This document shows, one piece after another, positions 34,204-42,828 of a stretch of 64,000 nt of DNA; within the stretch, counting starts at the first letter, position 1, and the number at the start of each line of letters is the position of its first letter. The notes beneath the pieces were generated by a model. The model saw nothing but the letters and a program-made list of their open reading frames with translations. It was not told where the DNA came from and did no database searches. The stretch is from contig CAWCKT010000027.1 in NCBI GenBank assembly GCA_963796155.1, forward strand, positions 1 to 64,000. Direction: 5' to 3'. Both the position numbers and the translations under genes were made by a program. This stretch comes from AP-15 sp963796155. GTDB lineage: Bacteria; Pseudomonadota; Alphaproteobacteria; ATCC43930; CGMCC-115725.

Positions 34204-34226
34204 ATGGCCGGATCAAGTCCGGCCAT
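34204..34226. repeat. Palindromic intergenic repeat (ATGGCCGGA / TCCGGCCAT)
   Basis: A 9-bp inverted repeat with the 5-base loop TCAAG, inside the intergenic gap 34077-34251. The string TGGATGGCCGGATCAAGTCC is very like a repeat scattered through alphaproteobacterial genomes (recalled). It might also act as a bidirectional hairpin. Confidence 0.6.
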
Positions 34227-34251
34227 GACGAGTGAGTGCGCCGGACGCTCC

Positions 34252-34944
34252 CTACATTTTCTCGAATACCGCGCAGGTGATGCGATATTCGGCGGCGAGC
34301 CAATAGAGCCGCGCCATCGAGCGCTTCCATTTGTCGAAGGACAGGAACGGCACCGGGAAGCGCCAGACGTGGCGCAGCAGGAGCCACGGCCGTTCGCTCA
34401 CCGCGTTGCGATACGACACCCCGGTCCCGAGGATCGTTCCGTCCAGCAGTCGCGCGCCGGTGAAGAGGTCGCCGAGCTCGGCGGGGCTCGGCCGATACAT
34501 CGTGTCGATCGGATCGCGATGATAGGGATAGCTGAAGGGTACCGTGACAAAGACGAGCCCGCCGGTCGCCAATAGATCGAGGCAATGGTACGCCAGCCGG
34601 TCGGGCTCGATGACATGCTCGAGCAAGTTGCAGCAGAGCAGCGCCCCCGGCCGAAGCGCACCGAGGCGGAGGACATCATCGGGATTGGTCAGATCGGCAT
34701 GGACATCGACCCCCGGCAGTTCGCGCTTATCGACATGAACGATCTCCACGCCGCGGTCCCGCAGCGGGCGGAAGACCTGATTCTCGATCCAAGGCTGCAC
34801 GACTTCGCGGATTTCGGTCGAGCTGCTGCCGAGGTTGAGCAGCGGCGACAGCCGCGCGGGCGGGAACGCGTCCAGCGCGCAGCGGAGCCAGCGGGCCTCG
34901 GTTTCGAACATCGCGGTCTCGCGCGCTCTGCGAAAGCGCGCCAC
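34252..34944 (-). CDS. Class I SAM-dependent methyltransferase-like protein of a glycan cluster
   Basis: 230 residues. LLNLGSSSTEIREVV corresponds to motif I (Gly-poor), ADLTNPDDV to the second acidic site, and ALLCCNLLEHVIEPDRLAYHCLDLLATGGLVFVTVPFSYPYHRDPID to the Methyltransf_11-like core with a conserved post-core string. Such proteins are frequent beside sugar transferases in surface polysaccharide loci. Starts are GTG 34944 or ATG 34911. It is divergent from the GT4 gene. Confidence 0.72.
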   Translation of the reverse strand: MARFRRARETAMFETEARWLRCALDAFPPARLSPLLNLGSSSTEIREVVQPWIENQVFRPLRDRGVEIVHVDKRELPGVDVHADLTNPDDVLRLGALRPGALLCCNLLEHVIEPDRLAYHCLDLLATGGLVFVTVPFSYPYHRDPIDTMYRPSPAELGDLFTGARLLDGTILGTGVSYRNAVSERPWLLLRHVWRFPVPFLSFDKWKRSMARLYWLAAEYRITCAVFEKM

Positions 34945-35070
34945 GATGCCCTAATCCTCCATCTCTTCGAAAGAGCGGAGTGCGCCGGCTATTTACGAGA
35001 GCCACTTGCTCTGTTAGGAGGCGGGCCGGCGCCTAACGCTCGACACTTTTAGCTCTCACCAAATCCGGCG

Positions 35071-36240
35071 GTGTCCGCGGAATCCCGACAGAGCGAGGCT
35101 CGGTTGACTGACGGCAGCGCGCTGCTGGTCTATCGAGACCGCATCGTCCCACGCTCGGAGGCCCAATTTCTGCGGCGGCAATATGTCGGCTTTCGGCGTT
35201 TGGCGCCGGTCTGGGTCGGCTGTCGGACCGATGTCGGCCTGCCCGAGCTGGGGGTCGAACCGATATTGCTCGGGCGGCGGGGCGCTGCCGGTGCGGTTGA
35301 TCGGCTCGTGTTCAAGCAATTCGGCCGCATGCCAGCTGCACCGGATCTAGCGATGCTGCGGCCGCGGCTGATCCACGCCCATTTCGGCCGGGGCGGCGCG
35401 CTCGCGTTGCCAATCGCCCGCGCCCTGGGGCTTCCGTTGGTGGTTACGTTCCACGGCGGTGACGCGACCAAAGACCAACACTACCGCAGGAAGCTCGTCC
35501 CGACGATCTTCCAGCGGCGCTGCGCCGCATTGCAGCGGGAGGCGGCGTTGATCATCTGCGTCGCGGAGCACATCCGCGAAGCGTTGCTCGCCCGAGATTT
35601 TCCGGCGGCGAAGCTGAAGGTCATCCGCTACGGTATCGAGCCGGAGGCGGATGGGGATTTACTGCGGCCTCTCGGGGCACCCTATCTGCTGTTCGTCGGC
35701 CGCTTCGTCGAAAAAAAGGGGATCGGACACCTTCTCGACGCCATGCAGGCTTTGGAGAGCGAGGGCGCTGCGGTCGACTTGGTCTTGGTCGGCGACGGCC
35801 CGATGGCCGAGGAGCTCAAGCGCCGGGCGGCCGGGCTGACGCGGACGCGGTTCCTGGGTTGGTTACCGAACCCGGAGGTGCGGCGCGTGATGCGCGGCGC
35901 GCTCGCCATCTGTGTCCCGAGTGTGACGGCTCGGACCGGTGATTCGGAAGGACTGCCGAATGTGGTGCTCGAAGCGATGGCATGTGCGGTGCCGGTTATC
36001 GGCTCCGACGTCGGCGGGATTGCCGAGGCCGTGGAACATGACCGCACGGGGTTTCTCGTGGCCCCGGCCGAGCCGGGGGCCATTGTCGGGGCGGCCCGGC
36101 GGTTGCTCGGCGATCCCGCCTTGCGCAGCCGAATGGGACGCGCCGCCCGGGCGGCGGCGACCGAGCGCTTCGGCGCGGTCGCCCAGTCCCGGATGCTGGA
36201 AGAAGCCCTGCTCGCCGTCGCTGACAGCGCAGCGGCATGA
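35071..36240 (+). CDS. Glycosyltransferase family 4 (GT-B)
   Basis: 389 residues. The donor-binding half is typical: LLFVGRFVEKKGIGHLLDAM, LVLVGDGPMAEELKRRA, FLGWLPNPEVRRVMRGALAICVPSVTARTGDSEGLPNVVLEAMACAVPVIGSDVGGIAEAVEH (the EGLPNVVLEAMA E-x7-E motif). The N-terminal acceptor half contains HAHFGRGGALALPIARALGLPLVVTFHGGD. The start is GTG 35071, with TTG 35104 as alternative. It overlaps the GT9 gene by 4 bases (ATGA). Confidence 0.92.
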   Translation: MSAESRQSEARLTDGSALLVYRDRIVPRSEAQFLRRQYVGFRRLAPVWVGCRTDVGLPELGVEPILLGRRGAAGAVDRLVFKQFGRMPAAPDLAMLRPRLIHAHFGRGGALALPIARALGLPLVVTFHGGDATKDQHYRRKLVPTIFQRRCAALQREAALIICVAEHIREALLARDFPAAKLKVIRYGIEPEADGDLLRPLGAPYLLFVGRFVEKKGIGHLLDAMQALESEGAAVDLVLVGDGPMAEELKRRAAGLTRTRFLGWLPNPEVRRVMRGALAICVPSVTARTGDSEGLPNVVLEAMACAVPVIGSDVGGIAEAVEHDRTGFLVAPAEPGAIVGAARRLLGDPALRSRMGRAARAAATERFGAVAQSRMLEEALLAVADSAAA

Positions 36241-37691
36241 CGGCCTCCGATCCCGGCACCCGGCCCGCATCGTTACATGCCCGCGATTTCCCGGCCGGCA
36301 CGCCGCTCAGTGCGTTCTTCGCGTGGAACGAGGCGCGGTGGAAACAGGATCGGCGCTACACGATTGCCCGCGACATCTGTTTTCTGTATCGGCGCTTCAA
36401 TGGGGATGGCACCGGCGCCACTATCTGTGTCTCCCATATCGCGATCCGTCCAGTCATTCGCTGGCGCTTCGGGTCACGGGTACTTCTCTCGGCGGCCGCG
36501 CTGAGGACAGCCAGGGCTATACCGCCGGGCTTTCGTGACACTTCGGTAGTCGCCTCGGCGCATCGGGTCGTAGGGAGCCTTCTGGCGAGCATCGGCGCCG
36601 CCGAGTTGGAAAGGCACGCAGCCGTATTCAAAGCGTTCGAGGAGTTTGCTCAGTTTGTCGATCTGGGAGCTCTGGCGGCGCGCCGGCCGTGCCGGATCGC
36701 GTCCCCGGGGCCGATGGCGCGGCGCAAGATCCTCGTGATCAAGCTCAGCGCGCTCGGGGACTTCGTTCAGGCGCTCGGGCCTGCGGCGGCCATCCGGCGG
36801 CACCATGCTGCGGACGAGATCACGCTGCTGACGAGTTCCGCCTTCGCCGAGCTCGCGCAGCAGAGCGGTTACTTTGACGAGGTCGCCATCGATTGCCGGC
36901 CCGGACCCTTCAATGTGCCCAGCTGGCTGGCGCTCCGTCGCCTCCTGCGCAGCGGGCGGTTCGATCGAGTTTATGATCTGCAGACTTCGGATCGTTCGAG
37001 CCTCTACGCTTGGCTTTTTCTCCCCGGCCGTCGGCCGGAGTGGTCCGGGATCGCCTGGGGTTGCTCGCACCCGCATGCCAATCTCGGGCGCGATCCGCAG
37101 CACACCATCGACAAGCAGGCGGAACAGCTGTTGATGGCCGGAATCTTTCCGACACCTTCGCCTGCCTGTCCGGCGTCGTCCCGGCCTCTGCCGACTGGCC
37201 TGGAGCAGCGCGCCTTCTTTCTGCTCATCCCCGGCTCGTCGCCCCGCCACCCGGAGAAGCGCTGGCCCGCGAAGCGCTATGGCGAGCTCGCCCGGCGCCT
37301 GTTCGAGGAAACCGACGCTCTCCCGGTCATCATCGGCGGCCCGGGCGAGGAGCCGCTTGCGGCCGAAATCCGTGCGGCTTGCCCCGCAGCGATCGATCTC
37401 GTCGGCCACACGCAACTCACCGGCCTGGTCGATCTTGCCGACGCGGCCGATTTCACGGTTGGGAACGATACCGGCGTCACCCATATCGCCGCGGCTGGTG
37501 GTCACCCGGTCGTCGTTCTCTTTTCCGACGCTACCGATCCGAGCCGGTGCGCACCGCTCGGGACCGGGATTCATGTCCTGATCAGCCCCCGCCTGGACGA
37601 GCTTCCGGTCGACCGGGTATTCACTCAGGTGATGCAGGCAGCCGGAGCGTTTAAAGCATCCGCGACCTCTCCGCTCAGGTCGCGCCAATAG
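36237..37691 (+). CDS. Glycosyltransferase family 9 (heptosyltransferase-like) with unassigned N-terminal extension
   Basis: 484 residues if it starts at the ATG that overlaps the GT4 stop. The GT9 domain proper begins at residue 160 (ARRKILVIKLSALGDFVQALGPAAAIRRHH) and runs to the C terminus (LIPGSSPRHPEKRWPAKRYGELA, GNDTGVTHIAAAGGHPVVVLFSDATDPSRCAPLG). The first 159 residues match nothing I know; ATG 36714 would give a 325-residue protein of normal family length. GT9 enzymes add heptose or related sugars to LPS core at the inner membrane. Six bases separate it from the following membrane-protein gene. Confidence 0.85.
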   Translation: MTASDPGTRPASLHARDFPAGTPLSAFFAWNEARWKQDRRYTIARDICFLYRRFNGDGTGATICVSHIAIRPVIRWRFGSRVLLSAAALRTARAIPPGFRDTSVVASAHRVVGSLLASIGAAELERHAAVFKAFEEFAQFVDLGALAARRPCRIASPGPMARRKILVIKLSALGDFVQALGPAAAIRRHHAADEITLLTSSAFAELAQQSGYFDEVAIDCRPGPFNVPSWLALRRLLRSGRFDRVYDLQTSDRSSLYAWLFLPGRRPEWSGIAWGCSHPHANLGRDPQHTIDKQAEQLLMAGIFPTPSPACPASSRPLPTGLEQRAFFLLIPGSSPRHPEKRWPAKRYGELARRLFEETDALPVIIGGPGEEPLAAEIRAACPAAIDLVGHTQLTGLVDLADAADFTVGNDTGVTHIAAAGGHPVVVLFSDATDPSRCAPLGTGIHVLISPRLDELPVDRVFTQVMQAAGAFKASATSPLRSRQ

Positions 37692-37696
37692 CAGTC

Positions 37697-39568
37697 GTGG
37701 GCTTGCTGGCCCAATACCTACCCCGTCCGGGGGACCTCGTCGGGCTCGCCACGACCTGGTTGGTGGCTCTAGTCCTGATGCTGGCAGGCTCGGTTTTCGT
37801 TGGCCGGCGCATGCCGCCAGAGGTGCAGATCGGCGCCGGATGGGGCGTACTCTGCCTTTTGCTGACGGTCTGGGCCGTACTGGTTCCGCTCAGTCTGGCG
37901 GTTCCGGCGGTGGGCTTTGTCCTGATGTCGGTTGGTGTGCTGGCTCTGCGAGGGCGGCGGCCGAGTTCGGGCACATGGAGAACCCTTGGGCGGGTCATGC
38001 TCGTGACGCTGCCCTTCTGGCTGGTCATGGCGCCAATTCAACCGTCCCAACCCGATACTTGGCTCAACCTCCTGCCCAACGCATTCTATCTCGTCGACTG
38101 GGGCCGCCTCCCGACGGCGGCCTTGCCGCCCAGCCACTCGTATCTGCCGGCGGCACCTTACAACACGCAATTCCTGAGCTATCTCGGCGGCTTGGTCTGG
38201 CCGAATTATCCGGCGCCCGGCATGTCGCTGATCAACGCCCTGCTCCTGCTGACGATCGGTCTGCTCGTTGCGCGCGCCCTTGCCAAATTGCGCCTGACCG
38301 TTGACGCCGTCCCGGCGTGGGGTGCCATCGCTGGCGGCATCCTCCTCGTGACCCTCCTTAACCCGGGTTTCGTGCCGCGTTTTCACCTCTCGGCCTATGG
38401 CGAGACCGCGCTTGCCGCCACTTCGGCCCTGAGTGCCTGGCTGCTGGTCTCGGCGCAAGGCGAGCTCGCAGCGGGTCGGCAGCTTCCCGGCGCGTTGCCC
38501 GCGGTCGGCCTCATCCTTGCCGCCATGGTCAACGCGAAGCAATCGGGAATTGGACTGGTCGCTGCTGGCGCCGGCGCAGCCGTCCTGACGAGCTGGGCAG
38601 AGAACGGGCGGCAGCTCCGCGGCATGGTGCGCCTGGTCGGTCTGGCAATGCTGCCCTCGCTCGCACTCTACGCCCTCTGGCGCTATCAGGTGTCGGTTGC
38701 CGGTGTCGACGAGTTGAAGCCATTGCCCTTTGCGCAGTGGAACTGGGCGAGCGTGCCCGAGATCCTGGCGAGCGCTGGCGAGGTCGTCGCGGGAAAGCCC
38801 GTCTATTTCGGCTGCGCGGCAGCCGCCCTGGTTGGCTGGCCGGTACTACTGCGGCTGCAGGGCTGGACGCCGACAACTCGGCTCCTGACCTACTTCGCGG
38901 CCTTGCTCGCGCTCTACAACGGCTTCCTGCTGCTGACCTACATCGGTCTATTCTCGACCGATATGAGCATCGCGGCTCATTCCTTCTTCCGCTACAACAC
39001 TCATCTCGCGCTGGTGCTTGTGCTAGCCCTGGCGCTCGCCGCCCGCGACCTCGGGGTCGGGCGATGGCTCGCCGGCAGGCGGGCGCAGGCAGCGGGGCGC
39101 CTGGCGCTGGCCGCTGCCGTGGCGGCACCCCTCGGATATGCCTACCGCCTGCGCTTCGACCTGGATATGCCGCAGCCTCTCGTTCGGGGCCTCGCCGCCA
39201 ACCTGAAGCCATACCTCGCGGACGGCGACCGACTGGCGCTGCTGCTGCCTGGCGACAACGACAGCGTCGCCACGATGATTGCCGGCGTCTTGGCCGATAC
39301 GCCGCCGCGCCGCCGCGGACTCGACCTGTTGCGCCGCAACACCGCCGATCAGGCCACGCTCGACGAGGCGGCCCGGTTGGGCTACCGGCTCGCCCTGATC
39401 TCGTGCGTGCCCGAAGGCTGGGAAGATCTGCCGCCTGATCAGGCGGTTCTGCTCCGTCACGACCGCGACGGATGGCGCCCGCTGGCGTCCTGGCCCTATC
39501 CCGCGCACGTCGCTGAGCGGCGATGGCAGGAGATCTTGTCGTGGGGTCCGCTCTGCCGGCGGTCGTGA
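37697..39568 (+). CDS. Large polytopic membrane protein of a glycan cluster, family not recognised
   Basis: 623 residues from GTG 37697, with about ten or more membrane helices in the first 490 residues and a soluble C-terminal tail (DGDRLALLLPGDNDSVATMIAGVLADTPPRRRGLDLL). The first large loop has IQPSQPDTWLNLLPNAFYLVDWGRLP. The layout resembles GT-C enzymes that use polyprenyl-linked sugars, but I see no diagnostic DD/DE motif that proves it. It directly follows the GT9 gene and ends 3 bases before the convergent second membrane-protein gene. Confidence 0.7.
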   Translation: MGLLAQYLPRPGDLVGLATTWLVALVLMLAGSVFVGRRMPPEVQIGAGWGVLCLLLTVWAVLVPLSLAVPAVGFVLMSVGVLALRGRRPSSGTWRTLGRVMLVTLPFWLVMAPIQPSQPDTWLNLLPNAFYLVDWGRLPTAALPPSHSYLPAAPYNTQFLSYLGGLVWPNYPAPGMSLINALLLLTIGLLVARALAKLRLTVDAVPAWGAIAGGILLVTLLNPGFVPRFHLSAYGETALAATSALSAWLLVSAQGELAAGRQLPGALPAVGLILAAMVNAKQSGIGLVAAGAGAAVLTSWAENGRQLRGMVRLVGLAMLPSLALYALWRYQVSVAGVDELKPLPFAQWNWASVPEILASAGEVVAGKPVYFGCAAAALVGWPVLLRLQGWTPTTRLLTYFAALLALYNGFLLLTYIGLFSTDMSIAAHSFFRYNTHLALVLVLALALAARDLGVGRWLAGRRAQAAGRLALAAAVAAPLGYAYRLRFDLDMPQPLVRGLAANLKPYLADGDRLALLLPGDNDSVATMIAGVLADTPPRRRGLDLLRRNTADQATLDEAARLGYRLALISCVPEGWEDLPPDQAVLLRHDRDGWRPLASWPYPAHVAERRWQEILSWGPLCRRS

Positions 39569-39570
39569 TG

Positions 39571-41142
39571 CTACGGCGGCTCGGGCCCGGCACAGTCGAG
39601 ATCGTGGGCGATCGCGAAAATCTGAAAGGTCGACCCGGCGAAAAGCGGCGCCAGACACCGGCTCGATTTCACGTGGATCGGTTGGTTGTCGGTGAATACG
39701 ATGAAATCATAGTGTCCGAGCACCGCGGGCAGGCCTGCGGCACCATCGACCAGGACCGCCCAGAGGCGTTGCGGCGGCGCCGCTTCGGCAAGCGCCGCGA
39801 AGGCTGGCTTCGGCACCACCGGCTGCTGGCCCGGGATGGCGAAGAGGGTCGGCACGAAGGCCTCGCGGCGGGGGATCGCCAGGACCGCGAGATGGACCTC
39901 GGGCACCGGTACGACGTGGAAGAGATCTGCCGGATGGGCGATCGCGAGCTTGGCACCTCGCGGCAGTGCATCGATGCCGGCGAGATCGGCCGAATAAACC
40001 CGGTCGGCCTCGCGCCAGATCCGCTCGATCACGCCCAAACGGACGACCAGCACCGATGCCGCCACGACCCCGACCGCGGCGGCGACGCGACGATTTGGGA
40101 ATCGTGGTGCGCTCGCCGCGACCAGCAGCAGAAAAAAGGCAGTGGGTAGCCGGTGATCGACCCCTGAGGCCCCATACATCTGGCTCGGCAGCAACAGATA
40201 GGCCACCAAGACAGACCCGGCAGCCCCGGCGAGCCGGGGAGCGAGACCCAACCGTCGCGTCCAAACGAGCCAGCCGAACAGACCGAGCAACAGAGCGAAG
40301 CAGGCGATGTCGAACCCGCGGTTGTAGTTGTCGAATACGCTGAACAGCAGATCGGCCTTGCGCCAGACTCCGGCAAAACTGACGCTAGCGCTCGGCGACC
40401 CATGTAAGCCGCCAAGGAAGAGCGCCCCCGGAGCGACGAATTGGGCTGCCGCAACCGCGAACCGGTAGCCGAGCGCCGACCACCGGCGGGCGCGCAACTC
40501 GGCGGAGGCCGGCGCCGCTTCGACGCCCAGGACAACCAGCGCATAAAAGCCGAAGGCGGCGATGTGGCTGAAGAAGCAGGCGAGCGCCACAAGCGACGAT
40601 GACAACACCCTGAGCCACCAGCGCCGCTCTTCGAAGGCCAGCCACGACGCCGTTCCGATGAGTGCCACGCCGATCCCGAAGAGGTAGTTGACAAAGCCCC
40701 ACAACAAGATGCGGTTGTAGAGCAACAGGAAGGCGAGCAGCGGCCACAGCCGCCAACCGCCGGTCGCGGCGCGGTTGAGCCACACGACTCCGCCCGCTAT
40801 CAGCGCGAAGATCATGGCCAGGAACAGCTTTGCCGCGAGGTCGAGCGGCATCACCCGCGCGAGCGGCGGAACGATCAGATCCTCCGCCAAGTTGGGCAGC
40901 ATTGCCCACTGTACGCTGTAGAATGCATTCCCGCCCTCGGCGAGGAGATGCATCCGGGCCAGATGGTTGGGGTAATCGACGAGGGGCGGCAAAACCGTCG
41001 AAAACACCGGCACGGCGGCGAGCGTCAGCAAGACGCCGAATGCGGCCCAGACCGGGAGGGCGTTACCCTCCGGTCGGTCAGCAGTCGAGAACGGGTCGCC
41101 TGCGGGGTAGGGCTCGGGTCGCCTCAGAACCGCTCGACCCAC
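39571..41142 (-). CDS. Second large polytopic membrane protein, family not recognised
   Basis: 523 residues from GTG 41142, with about ten hydrophobic segments. The first periplasmic loop contains PPLVDYPNHLARMHLLAEGGN; a D-Y-P-N-H string near the first helix is reminiscent of GT-C-like proteins, but this is not proof. A C-terminal soluble part (DALPRGAKLAIAHPADLFHVVPVPEVH) follows. Its start overlaps the end of the SDR gene by 19 bases on the same strand. The role is inferred from position only. Confidence 0.7.
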   Translation of the reverse strand: MGRAVLRRPEPYPAGDPFSTADRPEGNALPVWAAFGVLLTLAAVPVFSTVLPPLVDYPNHLARMHLLAEGGNAFYSVQWAMLPNLAEDLIVPPLARVMPLDLAAKLFLAMIFALIAGGVVWLNRAATGGWRLWPLLAFLLLYNRILLWGFVNYLFGIGVALIGTASWLAFEERRWWLRVLSSSLVALACFFSHIAAFGFYALVVLGVEAAPASAELRARRWSALGYRFAVAAAQFVAPGALFLGGLHGSPSASVSFAGVWRKADLLFSVFDNYNRGFDIACFALLLGLFGWLVWTRRLGLAPRLAGAAGSVLVAYLLLPSQMYGASGVDHRLPTAFFLLLVAASAPRFPNRRVAAAVGVVAASVLVVRLGVIERIWREADRVYSADLAGIDALPRGAKLAIAHPADLFHVVPVPEVHLAVLAIPRREAFVPTLFAIPGQQPVVPKPAFAALAEAAPPQRLWAVLVDGAAGLPAVLGHYDFIVFTDNQPIHVKSSRCLAPLFAGSTFQIFAIAHDLDCAGPEPP

Positions 41143-41825
41143 GGACGCAGCTCGACCTCCCAGGTCCAGGCGGAACGCGGCTGGCGCAGCACATTGAGAT
41201 AGGTGGCGGCGATCGCGTCGGGATCGAGCATGCTGTCGGGCCGGTCCGGAGGCTCGACCCGGCCGGGGTTGCGGATCGCCCCGTCGATGACGAAGTGGGC
41301 GATGTGGATGCCTTGCGGGGCAAGCTCGCGGGCCATGCTCTGGGCAAGGCCGCGCAGCGCGAACTTGCCCATCGCGAACGGTGCCGAGAGCGGGTAGCCC
41401 TTGACGCTTGCCGAGGCCCCGGTGAACAGGATCGCCCCGTGCTTTTTCGGCATCATGCGGGCGGCGGCCTCGCGCGCGACGAGAAAGCCGCCGAACGCGC
41501 TGACCATGATCGCCCGCTCGACCTCGGCCGGAACGAGCTCGGCGACCGGGCCGCGGGCGCGCGCGCTCGCATTGTAGACGACGACGTCGGGCGCGCCGAC
41601 CGCCGAGTCGACCGCCGTGAACAGGCGCGCGACCTGATCGGGCTGGACAGCGTCGCAGGCGAAGGCCCTGGCGCCGGTCTCGGCGCAGAGCGGTGCGAGC
41701 TTTTCGGTATCGCGCGCGGCGAGCGCCACCCGCAGACCCTCGCGCGCGAAAAGGCGCGCCAAGGACGCGCTCAACCCGCGCCCGGCCCCGACAATCAGCG
41801 CGGTCTCGTAGGTCGGATTTGGCAC
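41124..41825 (-). CDS. Short-chain dehydrogenase-like protein lacking the catalytic Tyr (SDR_c10-like)
   Basis: 233 residues from GTG 41825, which follows a GAGGAG ribosome site. The Rossmann motif reads VGAGRGLSASLA rather than TGxxxGIG. The YNAS motif is present, but the active-site YxxxK is F150-A-M-G-K154 (SAPFAMGK). A described SDR subgroup (SDR_c10) has this Phe, so it may be a non-standard reductase or a non-catalytic member. It is the last gene of a three-gene run with an aldolase-family gene and a classical SDR. Confidence 0.85.
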   Translation of the reverse strand: MPNPTYETALIVGAGRGLSASLARLFAREGLRVALAARDTEKLAPLCAETGARAFACDAVQPDQVARLFTAVDSAVGAPDVVVYNASARARGPVAELVPAEVERAIMVSAFGGFLVAREAAARMMPKKHGAILFTGASASVKGYPLSAPFAMGKFALRGLAQSMARELAPQGIHIAHFVIDGAIRNPGRVEPPDRPDSMLDPDAIAATYLNVLRQPRSAWTWEVELRPWVERF

Positions 41826-41851
41826 TTCGGTCTCCTCGATTGGTGGTTCGA

Positions 41852-42817
41852 TTACTCTGCGGCGAGCGCGCTCGCCGTTTCGTGCTCCAGGCCCGCAGCC
41901 GCGATCGCCTGTTTGAGTCGGTCGATCTCGTGGCTCGGCAGCTTGACGAGAGGCGGGCGCACGACGGCCGGCGGCAATCTGCCGAGGAGCGCCAATACCT
42001 CCTTCATGCGGTTGTGCATGTCGAGAAAGGGCGGCGCATAGAAGGCCTGGGCCAGCGGATAGATCCGGTCGTTGATCGCCCGTGCGAGAGCGAGATCGTT
42101 TGCCCGGACGGCGCGGAACAGGGCCACCTGCAGATCGGCGATAACGCTGCCGGCGCCGGAAAGGAGGCCGTTGCAGCCGAGGACGAGCGAACTGAGGAGC
42201 CACGCGCTGTGCGTCGTCAGCACGTTGACCGGCTGCGGCAACGATTGCAGGGCGCGGATATTGCGCTCGTGCACCATGGCGTCGCCCGACCAATCCTTGA
42301 TCGCGCGGATCGACGGCACCCTTTCTAGGAGTTGCAGCAACGTCTCGTGCGGATAGCCGAGCCCGCCCGAGAGCGGGTAGTTGAAGCAGATCAGCGGCAG
42401 GCTCGTCGCCGCCGCGATCGTCGCGAAATGGGCGACCGCCATCTCGGGGCGCAATTGCCCGCCCATCGTCATGCTCTGCGGGGGAAAGACCAGCAGGCAC
42501 GCCGCACCGCCGGCCTCGGCCATGCGGGCGACGCGCGCCGCTTCGAGGCTGCCGTCGGCATAGACGCCGGCGATTACCGGCACCCGGTCGCCGATTTCGT
42601 CACACGTGAGCTCGAGTACCTCGCACTGCTCCTCGATGGTGCAGGCATGGACCTCCGAGGAGTGGCCGTTGACCGTGATCGCCGAGATCCCGTCGACCGC
42701 GGCCACATCGCGCAAATGCTTGCGGTAGGATTTCTCATCGATGCTGAAATCGTCGTGGAACGGCAGCAGAACCGCCGGAATGACACCGTGCGGCGCCCAA
42801 TCTGTGAACCTGGTCAT
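41852..42817 (-). CDS. Dihydrodipicolinate synthase/N-acetylneuraminate lyase family aldolase
   Basis: 321 residues. It follows the DapA TIM-barrel plan: GVIPAVLLPFHDDFSIDEKSYRKHLRDV, VNGHSSEVHACTIEEQ (replacing GTTGE), PVIAGVY, FNYPLSGG (replacing the YNxP tyrosine string) and the Schiff-base Lys in IRAIKDWSGD. The changed motifs separate it from true DapA (present elsewhere in the window), so it is likely a catabolic lyase or hydratase-aldolase. ATG 42817; only a few bases separate it from the upstream SDR stop. Confidence 0.85.
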   Translation of the reverse strand: MTRFTDWAPHGVIPAVLLPFHDDFSIDEKSYRKHLRDVAAVDGISAITVNGHSSEVHACTIEEQCEVLELTCDEIGDRVPVIAGVYADGSLEAARVARMAEAGGAACLLVFPPQSMTMGGQLRPEMAVAHFATIAAATSLPLICFNYPLSGGLGYPHETLLQLLERVPSIRAIKDWSGDAMVHERNIRALQSLPQPVNVLTTHSAWLLSSLVLGCNGLLSGAGSVIADLQVALFRAVRANDLALARAINDRIYPLAQAFYAPPFLDMHNRMKEVLALLGRLPPAVVRPPLVKLPSHEIDRLKQAIAAAGLEHETASALAAE

Positions 42818-42828
42818 CGCCTTCGTCC

